Counted from the stretch's first letter, positions 19,301 to 26,570 are shown. The stretch: 64,000 bases of DNA from Deltaproteobacteria bacterium (GCA_021824175.1 JAKALP010000004.1:221104-285103), one strand, 5' to 3'. The notes: generated from the sequence alone by a model not told the origin. Translations and numbers: made by a program.

Positions 19301-19595
19301 ACACCTTTATGTGGGGCGCGCTGGCCTTTCGTAAGAGATCGACCAGATATTTGAAAAATTCCAGATGGCCGCCCTGGTAGGAGGAGACCGCCACCCCCTG
19401 GACATCCTCCTGGACGGCCGCCTGGACAATCTCCTGCACGGAGCGGTTGTGGCCCAGATGGATCACCTCCACCCCATTGGCCTGCAGCATGCGGCGGTAA
19501 ATGTTGATGGCCGCATCATGGCCATCGAACAGGGAGGTGGCCGTGACCACCCGGACGGCGTTTTTGGGGGTATAAACGACGTTTTGAATCGACAT
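16314..19595 (-). CDS. icmF: Fused isobutyryl-CoA mutase IcmF (B12-dependent)
   Basis: Adenosylcobalamin enzyme that rearranges the carbon skeleton of isobutyryl-CoA and n-butyryl-CoA, fused to its own G-protein chaperone. The 1093-residue length is typical of IcmF. Domains: B12-binding (about 1-145, with D24-G-H26 as the cobalt-ligand motif), a MeaB-like GTPase (about 195-420, P-loop GTGGSGKSS 207-215, NKFE 347-350), a linker, and the mutase barrel (about 550-1093). F594 in RMFAGEG replaces the Tyr of methylmalonyl-CoA mutase (QYAG), which favours IcmF over MCM. It diverges from the acyl-CoA dehydrogenase, suggesting a role in branched-chain or butyrate metabolism. Confidence 0.93.
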   Translation of the reverse strand: MSIQNVVYTPKNAVRVVTATSLFDGHDAAINIYRRMLQANGVEVIHLGHNRSVQEIVQAAVQEDVQGVAVSSYQGGHLEFFKYLVDLLRKASAPHIKVFGGGGGVIVPTEVRELEAYGVAKIYTPEDGTRMGLQGIVNHMVEQLDFSRIPASDQISLQGLSPNNPLLLANWITAIEHYALTTAISPLRAQLQSLANQRPVPVVGITGTGGSGKSSLTDELVQRLLLDLKQIRVAVFSADPSRRKSGGALLGDRIRMNAIDSERVYMRSLATRQSRNEIPEAMPDIVLAAKAAGFDLVILETAGIGQGDSSITDLADLSIYVMTSDFGAASQLEKIDMLDFADLVVINKFEKRGSEDALRDVRKQVQRNRKAFELAPEEMPVFGTIAARFNDDGVTALYHALLDRIAAKTAVSFASGLAKPAGRVSSSPAIIIPAERTRYLAEIAQCVRRYHETTEQQTASLRNVTHLEQAVATLKQNLTSGNRDQLLGELHQAVEQARQAVDPANERLLAEWQKIRQAYAQPELVYPVRDGEVRAELRSESLARSAIPKIALPGFDEPGTLFRWLRREHLPGFFPYTAGVFPLKRTGEDPTRMFAGEGDPARTNQRFKLLSADSDAKRLSTAFDSVTLYGFDPERRPDIYGKIGNAGVSVCSLDDVKTLYDGFDLCSPNTSVSMTINGPAPIMLAMFFNAAIDQQVARFSAESGRAPDAQEYAALKAETLATVRGTVQADILKEDQGQNTCIFSIDFALKMMGDIQQYFVENNVRNFYSVSVSGYHIAEAGANPISQLAFTLANGFTYLEYYLSRGMAVDDFAPNLSFFFSNGMDPEYTVIGRVARRIWAIALRDLYGAGPRAQMLKYHIQTSGRSLHSQEIQFNDTRTTLQALCAIYDNCQSLHTNAYDEAITTPTEESVRRALAIQLIINREWGLAKNENPLQGSFIVEQLTDLVEEAVLAEFDRITSRGGVLGAMETGYQRSKIQEESIYYETLKHTGDLPIVGVNVFRNPHAAQGPTREALPITLARSTPEEKESQLARLAAFHQRHAARAPQALEQLRQTALAGGNIFTALMECVRYCSLGQITQALYEVGGKYRRNM

Positions 19596-19720
19596 GCGGA
19601 TTCCACTCCTGGGTTATGGTTGCGGCCGCCGGCAGCTTCCAAATCAAATATCGCCCGGCGCGGGAGGAAATCTGAGTGCTCTATTCATCATTTCCGTTTT
19701 TGGGGTCGGCGTCAACTGGA

Positions 19721-19882
19721 CCGTTGATTCGTTGATTGGTTGATTCGTTGATTGGTCGATTTGTTTCCAAGATCCGCGTAGCAATGGCGCGATAAAGTTA
19801 TGCATTCCTTTGCAGGCGTGAGAACGAGGGAAATGATGAAAAAACGAATCAACCAATCAACGAATCAACGAATCAACGAACA
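19721..19882. repeat. Inverted GTTGATTS octamer blocks in the icmF/acyl-CoA dehydrogenase divergent spacer
   Basis: 19721-19766 is a nearly perfect tandem of GTTGATTC/GTTGATTG octamers. 19843-19882 is its complement (GAATCAAC, CAATCAAC). The arms flank about 76 bases. Each arm alone is about 40 bases, so a long stem is possible. The spacer separates divergent genes, so one transcript at least would start within or near it. Confidence 0.85.
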
Positions 19883-19966
19883 CCCAGCTTGACACCCCAA
19901 CAAAGCCGATGGGATACTCAATTTCGAATTGACCTTTCCTCTCAAACCCCCAATGGAGGAGATTCA

Positions 19967-21112
19967 GTGGACTTTGACTTAACCCGCGAGCAGGAGATGA
20001 TCCGCAGGGAGGTGCGCTCTTTTGCCGAAAAAGAGATTGCGCCCCTGGCAGTGGAACTGGATGAACGCGAGCATTTCTCCGCCGAGCTCACCCGCAAAAT
20101 GGGCGAAATCGGACTTTTTGGCATGTTCGTTTCCGAACCCTATGAGGGCCAGGCCCTGGATTATCTCTCCTATATTATCGCCGTGGAGGAGATCGCCCGC
20201 GTGGACGGCTCCCAGGCCGCCACCATTGCGGCCGGCAACTCCTTAGGAATAGGACCGCTTTACTACTTCGGCACCGAGGAGCAGAAGAAAAGATTACTGC
20301 CGCCCCTGTGCCGGGGCGAAGCCTTGTGGGGTTTTGGCCTGACCGAACCCACGGCCGGCTCGGATGCCGGTGGCAGCAAGACCACGGCGGTCAAGGACGG
20401 CGGCCACTGGGTGCTCAACGGATCGAAGATCTTCATCACCAATGCGGCTTGTGATCTGACCCTGGGCGTTACCGTACAGGCCGTCACCGGCCAGCGCGGC
20501 GGCAAACCCGAGTACACCTGCTTTCTGGTAGAAGCCGGCATGCCCGGATTCAAGGCCGTGGCCATGAAGGGCAAGATGATGTGGCGCGCCTCCAATACCG
20601 CCGAACTCTACTTCGACGACGTGCGCGTGCCCGAGAAGAATATCCTGGGCCAGCCCGGCGATGGCTTTCATCAGATGCTGCAGACTCTGGATGGCGGCCG
20701 TCTCTCCATCGGCGCCATGGGCTTGGGGGGTGCCGTGGGCGCTTATGAGGCAGCCTTGCGTTATGCCAAAACCCGTGTCCAGTTTGACCAGCCCATCTCC
20801 AAGTTCCAGGCTGTGGCCTTCAAACTGGCCGATTGCGCTACCGAAATCGAATGCGGCCGCAATTTGCTCTACAAAGCCTGCTGGCTGCGGGACCACCATC
20901 GCCCCTTTGCCAAGGAAGCGGCCATGGCCAAGCTGTACTGCTCCGAACTGATGGGCCGCGTGGCCGACCACGCCGTGCAAATCCACGGCGGCTACGGCCT
21001 CATGAAGGATTACCACGTGGAGCGATTCTACCGCGATCATAAACTGCTGGAGATCGGCGAGGGGACATCGGAAGTACAGCGGATTGTGATTTCGAGGCAT
21101 ATTGGCTGTTAG
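19967..21112 (+). CDS. Acyl-CoA dehydrogenase
   Basis: FAD flavoenzyme that introduces the alpha-beta double bond into an acyl-CoA and passes electrons to ETF. The GTG at 19967 follows GGAGGAG by 5 bases and gives 381 residues, the usual family length; upstream in-frame codons lack a ribosome site. Motifs: FGLTEPTAGSDAGG (FAD/substrate loop), a CoA-contact region around MKGKMMWRASNTAELYFDDV, and the C-terminal QIHGGYGLMKDYHVERFYRD signature. The catalytic base in short-chain members is the Glu of GEGTSEVQR, present here. Start of the plus-strand acyl-CoA set. Confidence 0.94.
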   Translation: MDFDLTREQEMIRREVRSFAEKEIAPLAVELDEREHFSAELTRKMGEIGLFGMFVSEPYEGQALDYLSYIIAVEEIARVDGSQAATIAAGNSLGIGPLYYFGTEEQKKRLLPPLCRGEALWGFGLTEPTAGSDAGGSKTTAVKDGGHWVLNGSKIFITNAACDLTLGVTVQAVTGQRGGKPEYTCFLVEAGMPGFKAVAMKGKMMWRASNTAELYFDDVRVPEKNILGQPGDGFHQMLQTLDGGRLSIGAMGLGGAVGAYEAALRYAKTRVQFDQPISKFQAVAFKLADCATEIECGRNLLYKACWLRDHHRPFAKEAAMAKLYCSELMGRVADHAVQIHGGYGLMKDYHVERFYRDHKLLEIGEGTSEVQRIVISRHIGC

Positions 21113-21116
21113 AGGA

Positions 21117-21259
21117 AAAGTTTTAAGTTTTAAGTTTAAAGTTTTAAGTTGAGGAATGCTGTCGATTAGATATTGCTTTACATAAATGTTCTGCTTGATA
21201 TCCAATAAGATGCAACACCTTAACTTAAAACTTAAAACATTGAACTTTAAACTTAAAGG
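21117..21259. repeat. Inverted GTTTTAA heptamer blocks between acyl-CoA dehydrogenase and hydratase genes
   Basis: 21117-21154 reads as GTTTTAA/GTTTAAA heptamers just after the stop codon. 21220-21259 is the complementary type (CTTAAAACTTAAAAC and onward), ending 8 bases before the next ATG. The 65-base centre has no gene. The layout matches the other spacers, but with an unrelated AT-only unit. Confidence 0.85.
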
Positions 21260-21267
21260 ATCACCCT

Positions 21268-22050
21268 ATGGAAGAACAACTGATCATCAGTGAAGTAAAA
21301 GACAACATCGCCACCCTGACCCTCAACCGCCCTGAGGTGATGAATTCGTTCAATGTGGCCATGGTCAATGCTTTGGGCGAACGCATGGCGGCCCTGCGCT
21401 TTGATCCAGCCGCGCGGGTGGTGATCATCACTGGCGCCGGTGACAAAGCCTTCAGCGCCGGGGCTGATCTCAAGGAGCGCGCCGGCATGAGCCCAGAGCA
21501 GGTCAAAGCCTTTATCTTCAACATCCGGCGTTTGATGGACGAAGTGGAACAGTTCCCCAAGCCGGTAATTGCCGCCGTCAACGGTGTGGCCCTGGGCGGG
21601 GGCACCGAGCTGGCCCTGGCCGCCGATATCCGCCTGGCATCGGAAACCGCCACCATGGGGCTGACCGAAACGCGGCTGGCCATCATTCCCGGCGCCGGCG
21701 GCACCCAGCGGTTACCGCGCCTGGTGGGCAGGGGCATTGCCAAGGAGCTGATCTTCACCGGCCGACGCATCGATGCCCGCGAAGCATTGCGAATCGGTCT
21801 GGTCAATCATGTATATCCAGCCCAGGAGCTGATGCCGCGGTGCCGGGCCCTGGCCGAAGAGATCTGCCAGTCCGGCCCCATTGCCGTGGAGCAGGCCAAG
21901 TACGCCATCAACCGCGGCCTGGAGACCGATCTGGCCACCGGCCTGGCCATCGAGTCCAATGCGTATTGGCTGTGCATTCCCACCGAGGATCGCCTGGAGG
22001 GATTGGCGGCGTTTCGAGAGAAGCGCAAGCCGGTGTATAAGGGGAAGTAA
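21268..22050 (+). CDS. Enoyl-CoA hydratase/isomerase family protein
   Basis: Crotonase-fold enzyme, most likely hydrating a trans-2-enoyl-CoA or methylglutaconyl-CoA. It has 260 residues, normal length. The oxyanion-hole loops are AFSAGADLKER and NGVALGGGTELALAADIRLA; the two catalytic Glu positions are matched by the GGTELALAAD and ETRLAIIPGAGGTQRLPR motifs. The latter resembles AUH/methylglutaconyl-CoA hydratases, which would fit leucine breakdown, but substrate cannot be fixed from sequence alone. It lies between two repeat-filled spacers. Confidence 0.92.
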   Translation: MEEQLIISEVKDNIATLTLNRPEVMNSFNVAMVNALGERMAALRFDPAARVVIITGAGDKAFSAGADLKERAGMSPEQVKAFIFNIRRLMDEVEQFPKPVIAAVNGVALGGGTELALAADIRLASETATMGLTETRLAIIPGAGGTQRLPRLVGRGIAKELIFTGRRIDAREALRIGLVNHVYPAQELMPRCRALAEEICQSGPIAVEQAKYAINRGLETDLATGLAIESNAYWLCIPTEDRLEGLAAFREKRKPVYKGK

Positions 22051-22053
22051 GGG

Positions 22054-22140
22054 GAAGGTAGAAGGTAGAAGGCTGAAGGCCGAAGACTGAAGGCAGAAGT
22101 TGGAAGCGTTGATTGGTTGATTCGTTGATTGGTTGATTGG
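22054..22140. repeat. Tandem GAAGGYN heptamers followed by GTTGATTS octamers after the hydratase gene
   Basis: 22054-22106 is a run of about seven heptamers (GAAGGTA, GAAGGCT, GAAGGCC, GAAGACT, GAAGGCA). It passes directly into GTTGATTG/GTTGATTC octamers at 22106-22140. Two different families are thus joined head to tail in one block. Confidence 0.85.
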
Positions 22141-22158
22141 GTAAATAGCACGTTGGGC

Positions 22159-22446
22159 GTAGGTCGCGTTAACGGTCCACCAACGCGACAGAATAGATCG
22201 AAGCGGTATGGATAAAATAGAAAAGCGTGTTGGTCATGGAATATTGGGTGCCATTTTGGGCGCGGGCACGACTTGCACTGCACAGGCCATATTAGGACAA
22301 ATTTCTATTCCGCCGATAATAATTGTTGCTGTACTGTGTTTTGTCGCCGCATTCTTTGGTGGAATTAAAGTTATTGATTATCTTTTGAAGCTAGATGACT
22401 ACATTTAGGAAGAACATCGCGTTGATAGAATATCAACGCGACCTAC
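22159..22446. mobile_element. MITE-like unit: two inverted palindromic repeats bracketing a small ORF
   Basis: The ends are perfect 12-base inverted repeats, GTAGGTCGCGTT at 22159-22170 and AACGCGACCTAC at 22435-22446. Each end is also a hairpin of its own: GTCGCGTT/AACGCGAC on the left (11-base loop) and CGCGTTGATA/TATCAACGCG on the right (3-base loop). The 288-base unit holds a 66-codon ORF with lower GC than its neighbours. Similar GTAGGTCG-type palindromes are widespread REP-like elements in proteobacteria. Mobility is inferred. Confidence 0.6.
22208..22408 (+). CDS. Small hypothetical membrane protein inside the MITE-like unit
   Basis: Not recognised. 66 residues with a charged start (MDKIEKRVGHG) and one or two hydrophobic stretches (GAILGAGTTCTAQAILG and PPIIIVAVLCFVAAFFGGI), ending in a short acidic tail. 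Base composition is AT-richer than the flanking genes. A weak GAAGCGGT ribosome-like stretch precedes the ATG. It could be a cargo ORF of the palindrome-bounded unit or a chance ORF. Confidence 0.45.
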   Translation: MDKIEKRVGHGILGAILGAGTTCTAQAILGQISIPPIIIVAVLCFVAAFFGGIKVIDYLLKLDDYI

Positions 22447-22470
22447 TTCCATAGCCAATCGGCAGTATTC

Positions 22471-22527
22471 CTTAACTTTAAACTTAAGACTTTAAACTTA
22501 AAATTTTTATTTAACGAACCAACGAAA
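22471..22527. repeat. AAACTTA heptamers and AACGAACC units upstream of the HMGL-like gene
   Basis: CTTTAAACTTAAGACTTTAA and following bases are the complement of the GTTTTAA family. They are followed by ACGAACCAACGAAAGG, the complement of the GTTGATTS/GTTSGTT type. Together with 22054-22140 this completes an opposite-facing pair around the spacer that contains the MITE-like unit. The block ends 9 bases before the ATG. Confidence 0.75.
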
Positions 22528-22536
22528 GGCCCCCCA

Positions 22537-23661
22537 ATGACCGAATACGATTACTGGAAGATCTTCCCGCGCATGCCGCGCAAGGTGACCATCGGCGACA
22601 TCACCATCCGTGACGGGTTCCAGCATCTGGAGAAGTTCATCTCCACCCGGGCTAAGATCTTCTACCTGGAAGAGTTGATCTTCGCCGGCTGCCACAACAT
22701 TGAAGTGACCAATCTGGGCAACCCTTTCCTCATGCCCCAATTCGAGGATGCCGAAACCCTCTTTAAGCACCTGCGCAGCGACCGCTTCAGGGAGCGCTGC
22801 GCCCGCAAAGGCATCAAGTATGATGAACTGGTGCTCACGGCCATCACCATCCGCGAACCGGCCGTGGACCGCGCCATCCAGCTAAAAGCCCAGGGCATCG
22901 GCCCGGACCGGGTCCTGATGATGGTCTCCACCGAAGAAGAACATCACTTCGCCAACTCCGGCTGCACCCTGCCCGAGTATTGGGCCGAGGCCGAACGCTG
23001 CATCAAAAAGTGCAAGGATGCCGGCATCCAGATGTGCGGCACGGTCTCCACCATCTGGGGCAGCCCCATCGGCGGGGCGACCAAGCTGGAAGATGCGGTG
23101 GAATTCACCAAACACTTCCTGGCCATCGGCGCCGATGATATCGAGCACGCCGACCACGACGGCAGCGCCTCGGCGCCCGAAGTCTACCGGTACTTTTCCA
23201 TGATCCTGGACGCCATCCCCGATGCCCGCCTGCACATCGCCCATTTCCACGAAACCAAGCGCGTGGCTTCGGCTTCGATTTTGGCTGCCCTGCAGGCCGG
23301 CATCTGCCACTTCGAAGCCACCCTGGGCGGCCTGGGCGGCCAGCCGGCCAATTTCCTGGATGACTGCCCGGTGCCCGGCACCGGCGAGTACTACTATGAC
23401 GATCCCCGCTATGTGGGCTTGGTGTGCCTGGAAGATTTGCTGGTGCAGGTCGACGAAATGGGCATCACACACGGTTATGACGTAGATCGCATTCTCTGGT
23501 TGGGGCGCCAGCTGGAGAAAACCGTGGGGCACCGCCTGCGCTCCGAAGCTGTGATCAACGGTCGCACCCTCAAAGCGGGCCATCCCCGCTATGCACGGCC
23601 GGGGCTCAAGGAACGCAAGGCCAAACGCAAGGAGCAGCCGGGGCAGAAGTTTCCGGAGTAG
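22537..23661 (+). CDS. HMG-CoA lyase-like DRE-TIM metallolyase
   Basis: TIM-barrel aldolase/lyase of the HMG-CoA lyase/isopropylmalate synthase superfamily, 374 residues. The barrel-opening metal and Arg motif is TIRDGFQ, and the late HxH metal ligands are in HIAHFHETKR. In HMG-CoA lyase the glycine loop is GGLGGCPYA with the catalytic Cys; here it reads GGLGGQPANFLDD, so the Cys is Gln. A true HMG-CoA lyase is therefore doubtful, and a related acyl-CoA lyase or claisen-type enzyme is possible. The C-terminus is Lys/Arg-rich. It precedes the XRE-cupin regulator by 31 bases. Confidence 0.8.
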   Translation: MTEYDYWKIFPRMPRKVTIGDITIRDGFQHLEKFISTRAKIFYLEELIFAGCHNIEVTNLGNPFLMPQFEDAETLFKHLRSDRFRERCARKGIKYDELVLTAITIREPAVDRAIQLKAQGIGPDRVLMMVSTEEEHHFANSGCTLPEYWAEAERCIKKCKDAGIQMCGTVSTIWGSPIGGATKLEDAVEFTKHFLAIGADDIEHADHDGSASAPEVYRYFSMILDAIPDARLHIAHFHETKRVASASILAALQAGICHFEATLGGLGGQPANFLDDCPVPGTGEYYYDDPRYVGLVCLEDLLVQVDEMGITHGYDVDRILWLGRQLEKTVGHRLRSEAVINGRTLKAGHPRYARPGLKERKAKRKEQPGQKFPE

Positions 23662-23692
23662 ACTGAAGGTGGAAGGTAGAAGGAGAGCAAAA

Positions 23693-24328
23693 ATGGCATC
23701 CGAAGAAAAACCCCCCATTCATATGGATTACTTCGAAGATCTCACCGGTGATATCAGCGCTTGCGATAGCCCTTGCCAGGAGCAGATCGGCGACCGCATC
23801 AGGCGGTTGCGGGAAGAAAAGGGGATCTCCATCGCCGAACTGTCCCATTTGACCGGCTTCGAAGAAAAGCTTTTACAAGAGATTGAGCACAACGCCGTCA
23901 GTCCCCAACTGGGCACCATCATCAAACTCAGCAAAGCCCTGGACAGCGCCTTGCAGCGGCTCATCGCCGGTGAAGGCCAAAAGCTTTATGCCATCACGCG
24001 CAAGGATGAACGTAAAGTGGTGACGCGTTCGTCATCCGCCCATGGCCAGCGCTCCGCCTACACCTACATGAGCCTGGCGCCCGAAGTCAAAGGCCGCCAC
24101 ATGGAAGCATTGATGGTGCAACTGGAAGAAATCCAGAGCGACGAGCGTTCCGTGCACGCCGGCGAAGAGTTTATCTATGTGGTGGAAGGCATCGTGGCGC
24201 TCGATATCGGCCAGGAACATTTTGAGCTGCTGCCCGGCGACAGCGCCTACTATCTCTCCACCACCCCCCATCTGCTCAAGGCCAAACAGGGCCGGGCGCG
24301 CATCCTAGCGGTGATCTACAGTGAGTAG
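23693..24328 (+). CDS. XRE-family transcriptional regulator with C-terminal cupin domain
   Basis: Likely local regulator of the acyl-CoA genes. The ATG at 23693 follows AAGGAGAGC by 5 bases and gives 211 residues; the spacer to the upstream gene carries GAAGGTN heptamers. After about 25 residues comes an XRE helix-turn-helix (QIGDRIRRLREEKGISIAEL to about residue 80). A cupin barrel occupies about 125-205 (HAGEEFIYVVEGIVALDIG, LLPGDSAYYLSTTPHLLKA). The ligand is unknown. A shortened second copy lies at 30211-30391. Confidence 0.9.
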   Translation: MASEEKPPIHMDYFEDLTGDISACDSPCQEQIGDRIRRLREEKGISIAELSHLTGFEEKLLQEIEHNAVSPQLGTIIKLSKALDSALQRLIAGEGQKLYAITRKDERKVVTRSSSAHGQRSAYTYMSLAPEVKGRHMEALMVQLEEIQSDERSVHAGEEFIYVVEGIVALDIGQEHFELLPGDSAYYLSTTPHLLKAKQGRARILAVIYSE

Positions 24329-24440
24329 CCGTTTTGCGAATGCCCCTGGCATTGTAGGAATAATAGCCCTAATAGCGAACCATCTGTTCGCCCTTGATGG
24401 GGGTGTGGGTGATCAGTTCGGCGAGCGCTTGCATTTCGCT
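24322..24440 (-). pseudogene. IS91-family transposase C-terminal remnant
   Basis: Minus-strand translation gives SEMQALAELITHTPIKGEQM, then VRY, a TAG stop, and GYYSYNARGIRK. IS91 (Y2) transposases end in a conserved stretch of the form HIPNKGEQMVRYYGYYSN..RG.RK, so the TAG replaces the second Tyr codon. No upstream catalytic part is intact. The rest of the spacer to the esterase (24441-24586) holds no other gene. The remnant overlaps the last bases of the XRE-cupin gene on the opposite strand. Confidence 0.7.
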
Positions 24441-24586
24441 GCTTTATTGGCGGGGGCCCGTCATGTTTCGATGATTTTGTTTTAGGCTTTGAGTATTTTG
24501 AACACTTCAGGGCCGGAGCATACGCGCTGTACCTCATATGCTCCGGCAGGAGCATGTTGTTTGCTCCAGGGGGGGGCTGCCATCTG

Positions 24587-26419
24587 CTAGTCAAAGCAGG
24601 CATCGGTGTTCCCATCATTCCATATGCCATTCCAGCAGGCGCAACGGTGGGTCGCGTCGAAATCGACCTCACTCGAAGCAGCTGGGCCGGTTGCCGCAAG
24701 ATTCAGCACAAATTCGCCCATTGTAAAGGGATCCCATTGGACCCCGCCAGCGTAATTGGGATCACCGTTTTTGGCAAATGCTGTCCAGTACTTGGTCATG
24801 GCGGTGGAGAGAGCGATTTGATCCGCGCTGCCGCCTCGCGCTTCCACCTTGCCGAAGACATAGGGAATTTCATTGGCATGGGTCGCTCCCAGGCTGAATA
24901 CATCCGTCGTGGCATAGCTCACACCTGCATAATAGGCCAGTATTCCTGCGATGCTGGTGGTCAGCGGCGTTCCACCGGGAGCGCTGGGCAAGGCCGCCGA
25001 AGTGGTATCGGTAAACCAATACTTATAAATCGGATGGGAACCACCGGTCAGGTAGTTCACCAGGCGCGAAGAATTGCAGGCAAAGCGGAAGTCGGTGTCC
25101 ATATCCGATAAGGCTTTGCGATAGCGGTGGTTCGCATCAGTCGCATAATTGGCCAGGTATCGATCACCAATGGATGTGTAGAGCGATCCATCCACACGGG
25201 CATCGGTGGCCAGCAATTTGAACACCCCATAACCTTTTTCGCTGGTGCCGCCGCCTCTGTATTCGTCTTCGGTTTCGTAATAACTGCCGCCACCCGGATA
25301 GGAAATCTTTTGATAGACATAACGCCCCACAATGTCCAAGGCGGTAAACAGCGTGCCTTCATTCAGGGTACTGCCAAGCATTACGGGCACGGGTGCAACA
25401 TTACCACCGGCCAAGGCGGTTTCGATGGATTGCGGCAAAAAGGTACTGCCATAGGTCGGCAGCGGCCAGACATTGCCTTGGGCGGCCAGAATTTTCTCGA
25501 CGGTGGTGGCCGAGCCTCTCAGGCAGGCGCGGATCTCCGCATCGCTGCCGGTACAGCCCAGCGCCGTAACCATGTGGTCATAGAATGCGGTGCGGGCTAC
25601 GGCCACGGACATTTGCGTCGGGTTGTAGGCGCCGCTTTCCACAATCGCCTTGTGAAACAGGCCCTCATCCGCCACCGGGGAGACCAACAGCGATAGCACG
25701 CTATGGCCGCCCGCAGATTGCCCGAAAATGGTCACATTGTCCGGATTGCCATCAAAGCTCGCAATGTTGGCCTTAATCCAGCGCAGGGCCTGGACCTGAT
25801 CCTTTAAGCCATAGTTGCCGCTGTCATCGCCCAATGCAGCATTGGTTAAAAAGCCCAAGGCGCCCAGACGGTAATTCAGCGTCACCACGATCACGCCGTC
25901 GTTGACCAGTGCGGGCAGATCATAGCCCGGTTCGCTGCCGCTGCCGATAATCAGCGCGCCGCCGTGAATCCAAACCATCACGGGATAGGCCCCGCTTTCA
26001 GGTTTCGCTGTGGGTTTGAAGATATTGAGATAGAGACAATCCTCAGTAGTGCTGCCGGTATTGCCGAAGGTGCCGGCGGTCTGGGGGCAGATATTGCCGA
26101 AGGTCGTGGCATTCAGCGTGCTGGTGTGCACAACCGGATCCCGTGGGTCGGCAAACCGCAAATCCCCCACTGGCGGCGCGGCATAGGGAATCCCCCGGCA
26201 GGCGACCATGGTAGTCTCATCGGCGCACTCGACATCGCCCTGTTGAGTGCCGTAGATCAACGCCTCGCCACTGCTACTGCTGCTACTGCTGGCCGAATTG
26301 CTGACGGGGTCATTCTTACTGTCAAACATGCCGCAGCCTCCCAAGGAAGCAATAATCAAAGATAGAAAGCAAATTGCGGCGCAACGGTTCCATTTCAACG
26401 AATATCGAATTGCGGTCAT
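24587..26419 (-). CDS. Lipoprotein type-B carboxylesterase
   Basis: Serine hydrolase of the carboxylesterase/cholinesterase family, 610 residues, probably anchored to the outer membrane or periplasmic face. The signal peptide ends in a lipobox (IASLGGC, Cys at about 29) and a poly-Ser linker follows. Oxyanion motif MVWIHGGALIIGSG, nucleophile GQSAGG, acid in STLNEG, and His in LGATHANEIPYVFG complete the triad. The C-terminus is Cys-rich (HRCACWNGIWNDGNTDACFD). The natural substrate is unknown. It lies head-on with a sigma54 activator gene on the same strand. Confidence 0.9.
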   Translation of the reverse strand: MTAIRYSLKWNRCAAICFLSLIIASLGGCGMFDSKNDPVSNSASSSSSSSGEALIYGTQQGDVECADETTMVACRGIPYAAPPVGDLRFADPRDPVVHTSTLNATTFGNICPQTAGTFGNTGSTTEDCLYLNIFKPTAKPESGAYPVMVWIHGGALIIGSGSEPGYDLPALVNDGVIVVTLNYRLGALGFLTNAALGDDSGNYGLKDQVQALRWIKANIASFDGNPDNVTIFGQSAGGHSVLSLLVSPVADEGLFHKAIVESGAYNPTQMSVAVARTAFYDHMVTALGCTGSDAEIRACLRGSATTVEKILAAQGNVWPLPTYGSTFLPQSIETALAGGNVAPVPVMLGSTLNEGTLFTALDIVGRYVYQKISYPGGGSYYETEDEYRGGGTSEKGYGVFKLLATDARVDGSLYTSIGDRYLANYATDANHRYRKALSDMDTDFRFACNSSRLVNYLTGGSHPIYKYWFTDTTSAALPSAPGGTPLTTSIAGILAYYAGVSYATTDVFSLGATHANEIPYVFGKVEARGGSADQIALSTAMTKYWTAFAKNGDPNYAGGVQWDPFTMGEFVLNLAATGPAASSEVDFDATHRCACWNGIWNDGNTDACFD

Positions 26420-26570
26420 GATTGATCCTCCCGAAGGTGAAGATGGTTAGTGAAGTCAACGCTTCAGGCACTTCACGAACTGTGCCACGACGGGACGATT
26501 TCATCATGCTTAAATTTATTTTAAATTCAATTGATTATGACAAAACCGGGCATGCGCCGGCGGCGGCACC

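Noticed and set aside
16314..19595. Methylmalonyl-CoA mutase
   Set aside because: The B12-GTPase-mutase fusion and Phe at position 594 fit IcmF; MCM is not fused to its G protein.
22054..22140. Tandem repeats considered as a CRISPR array
   Set aside because: Units are 7-8 bases with no spacers, and no cas genes are present.
26471..26487. Sigma54 promoter for the carboxylesterase (TGGCAC at 26487)
   Set aside because: The -12 part reads GTGAA instead of TTGCW, so the element is incomplete.
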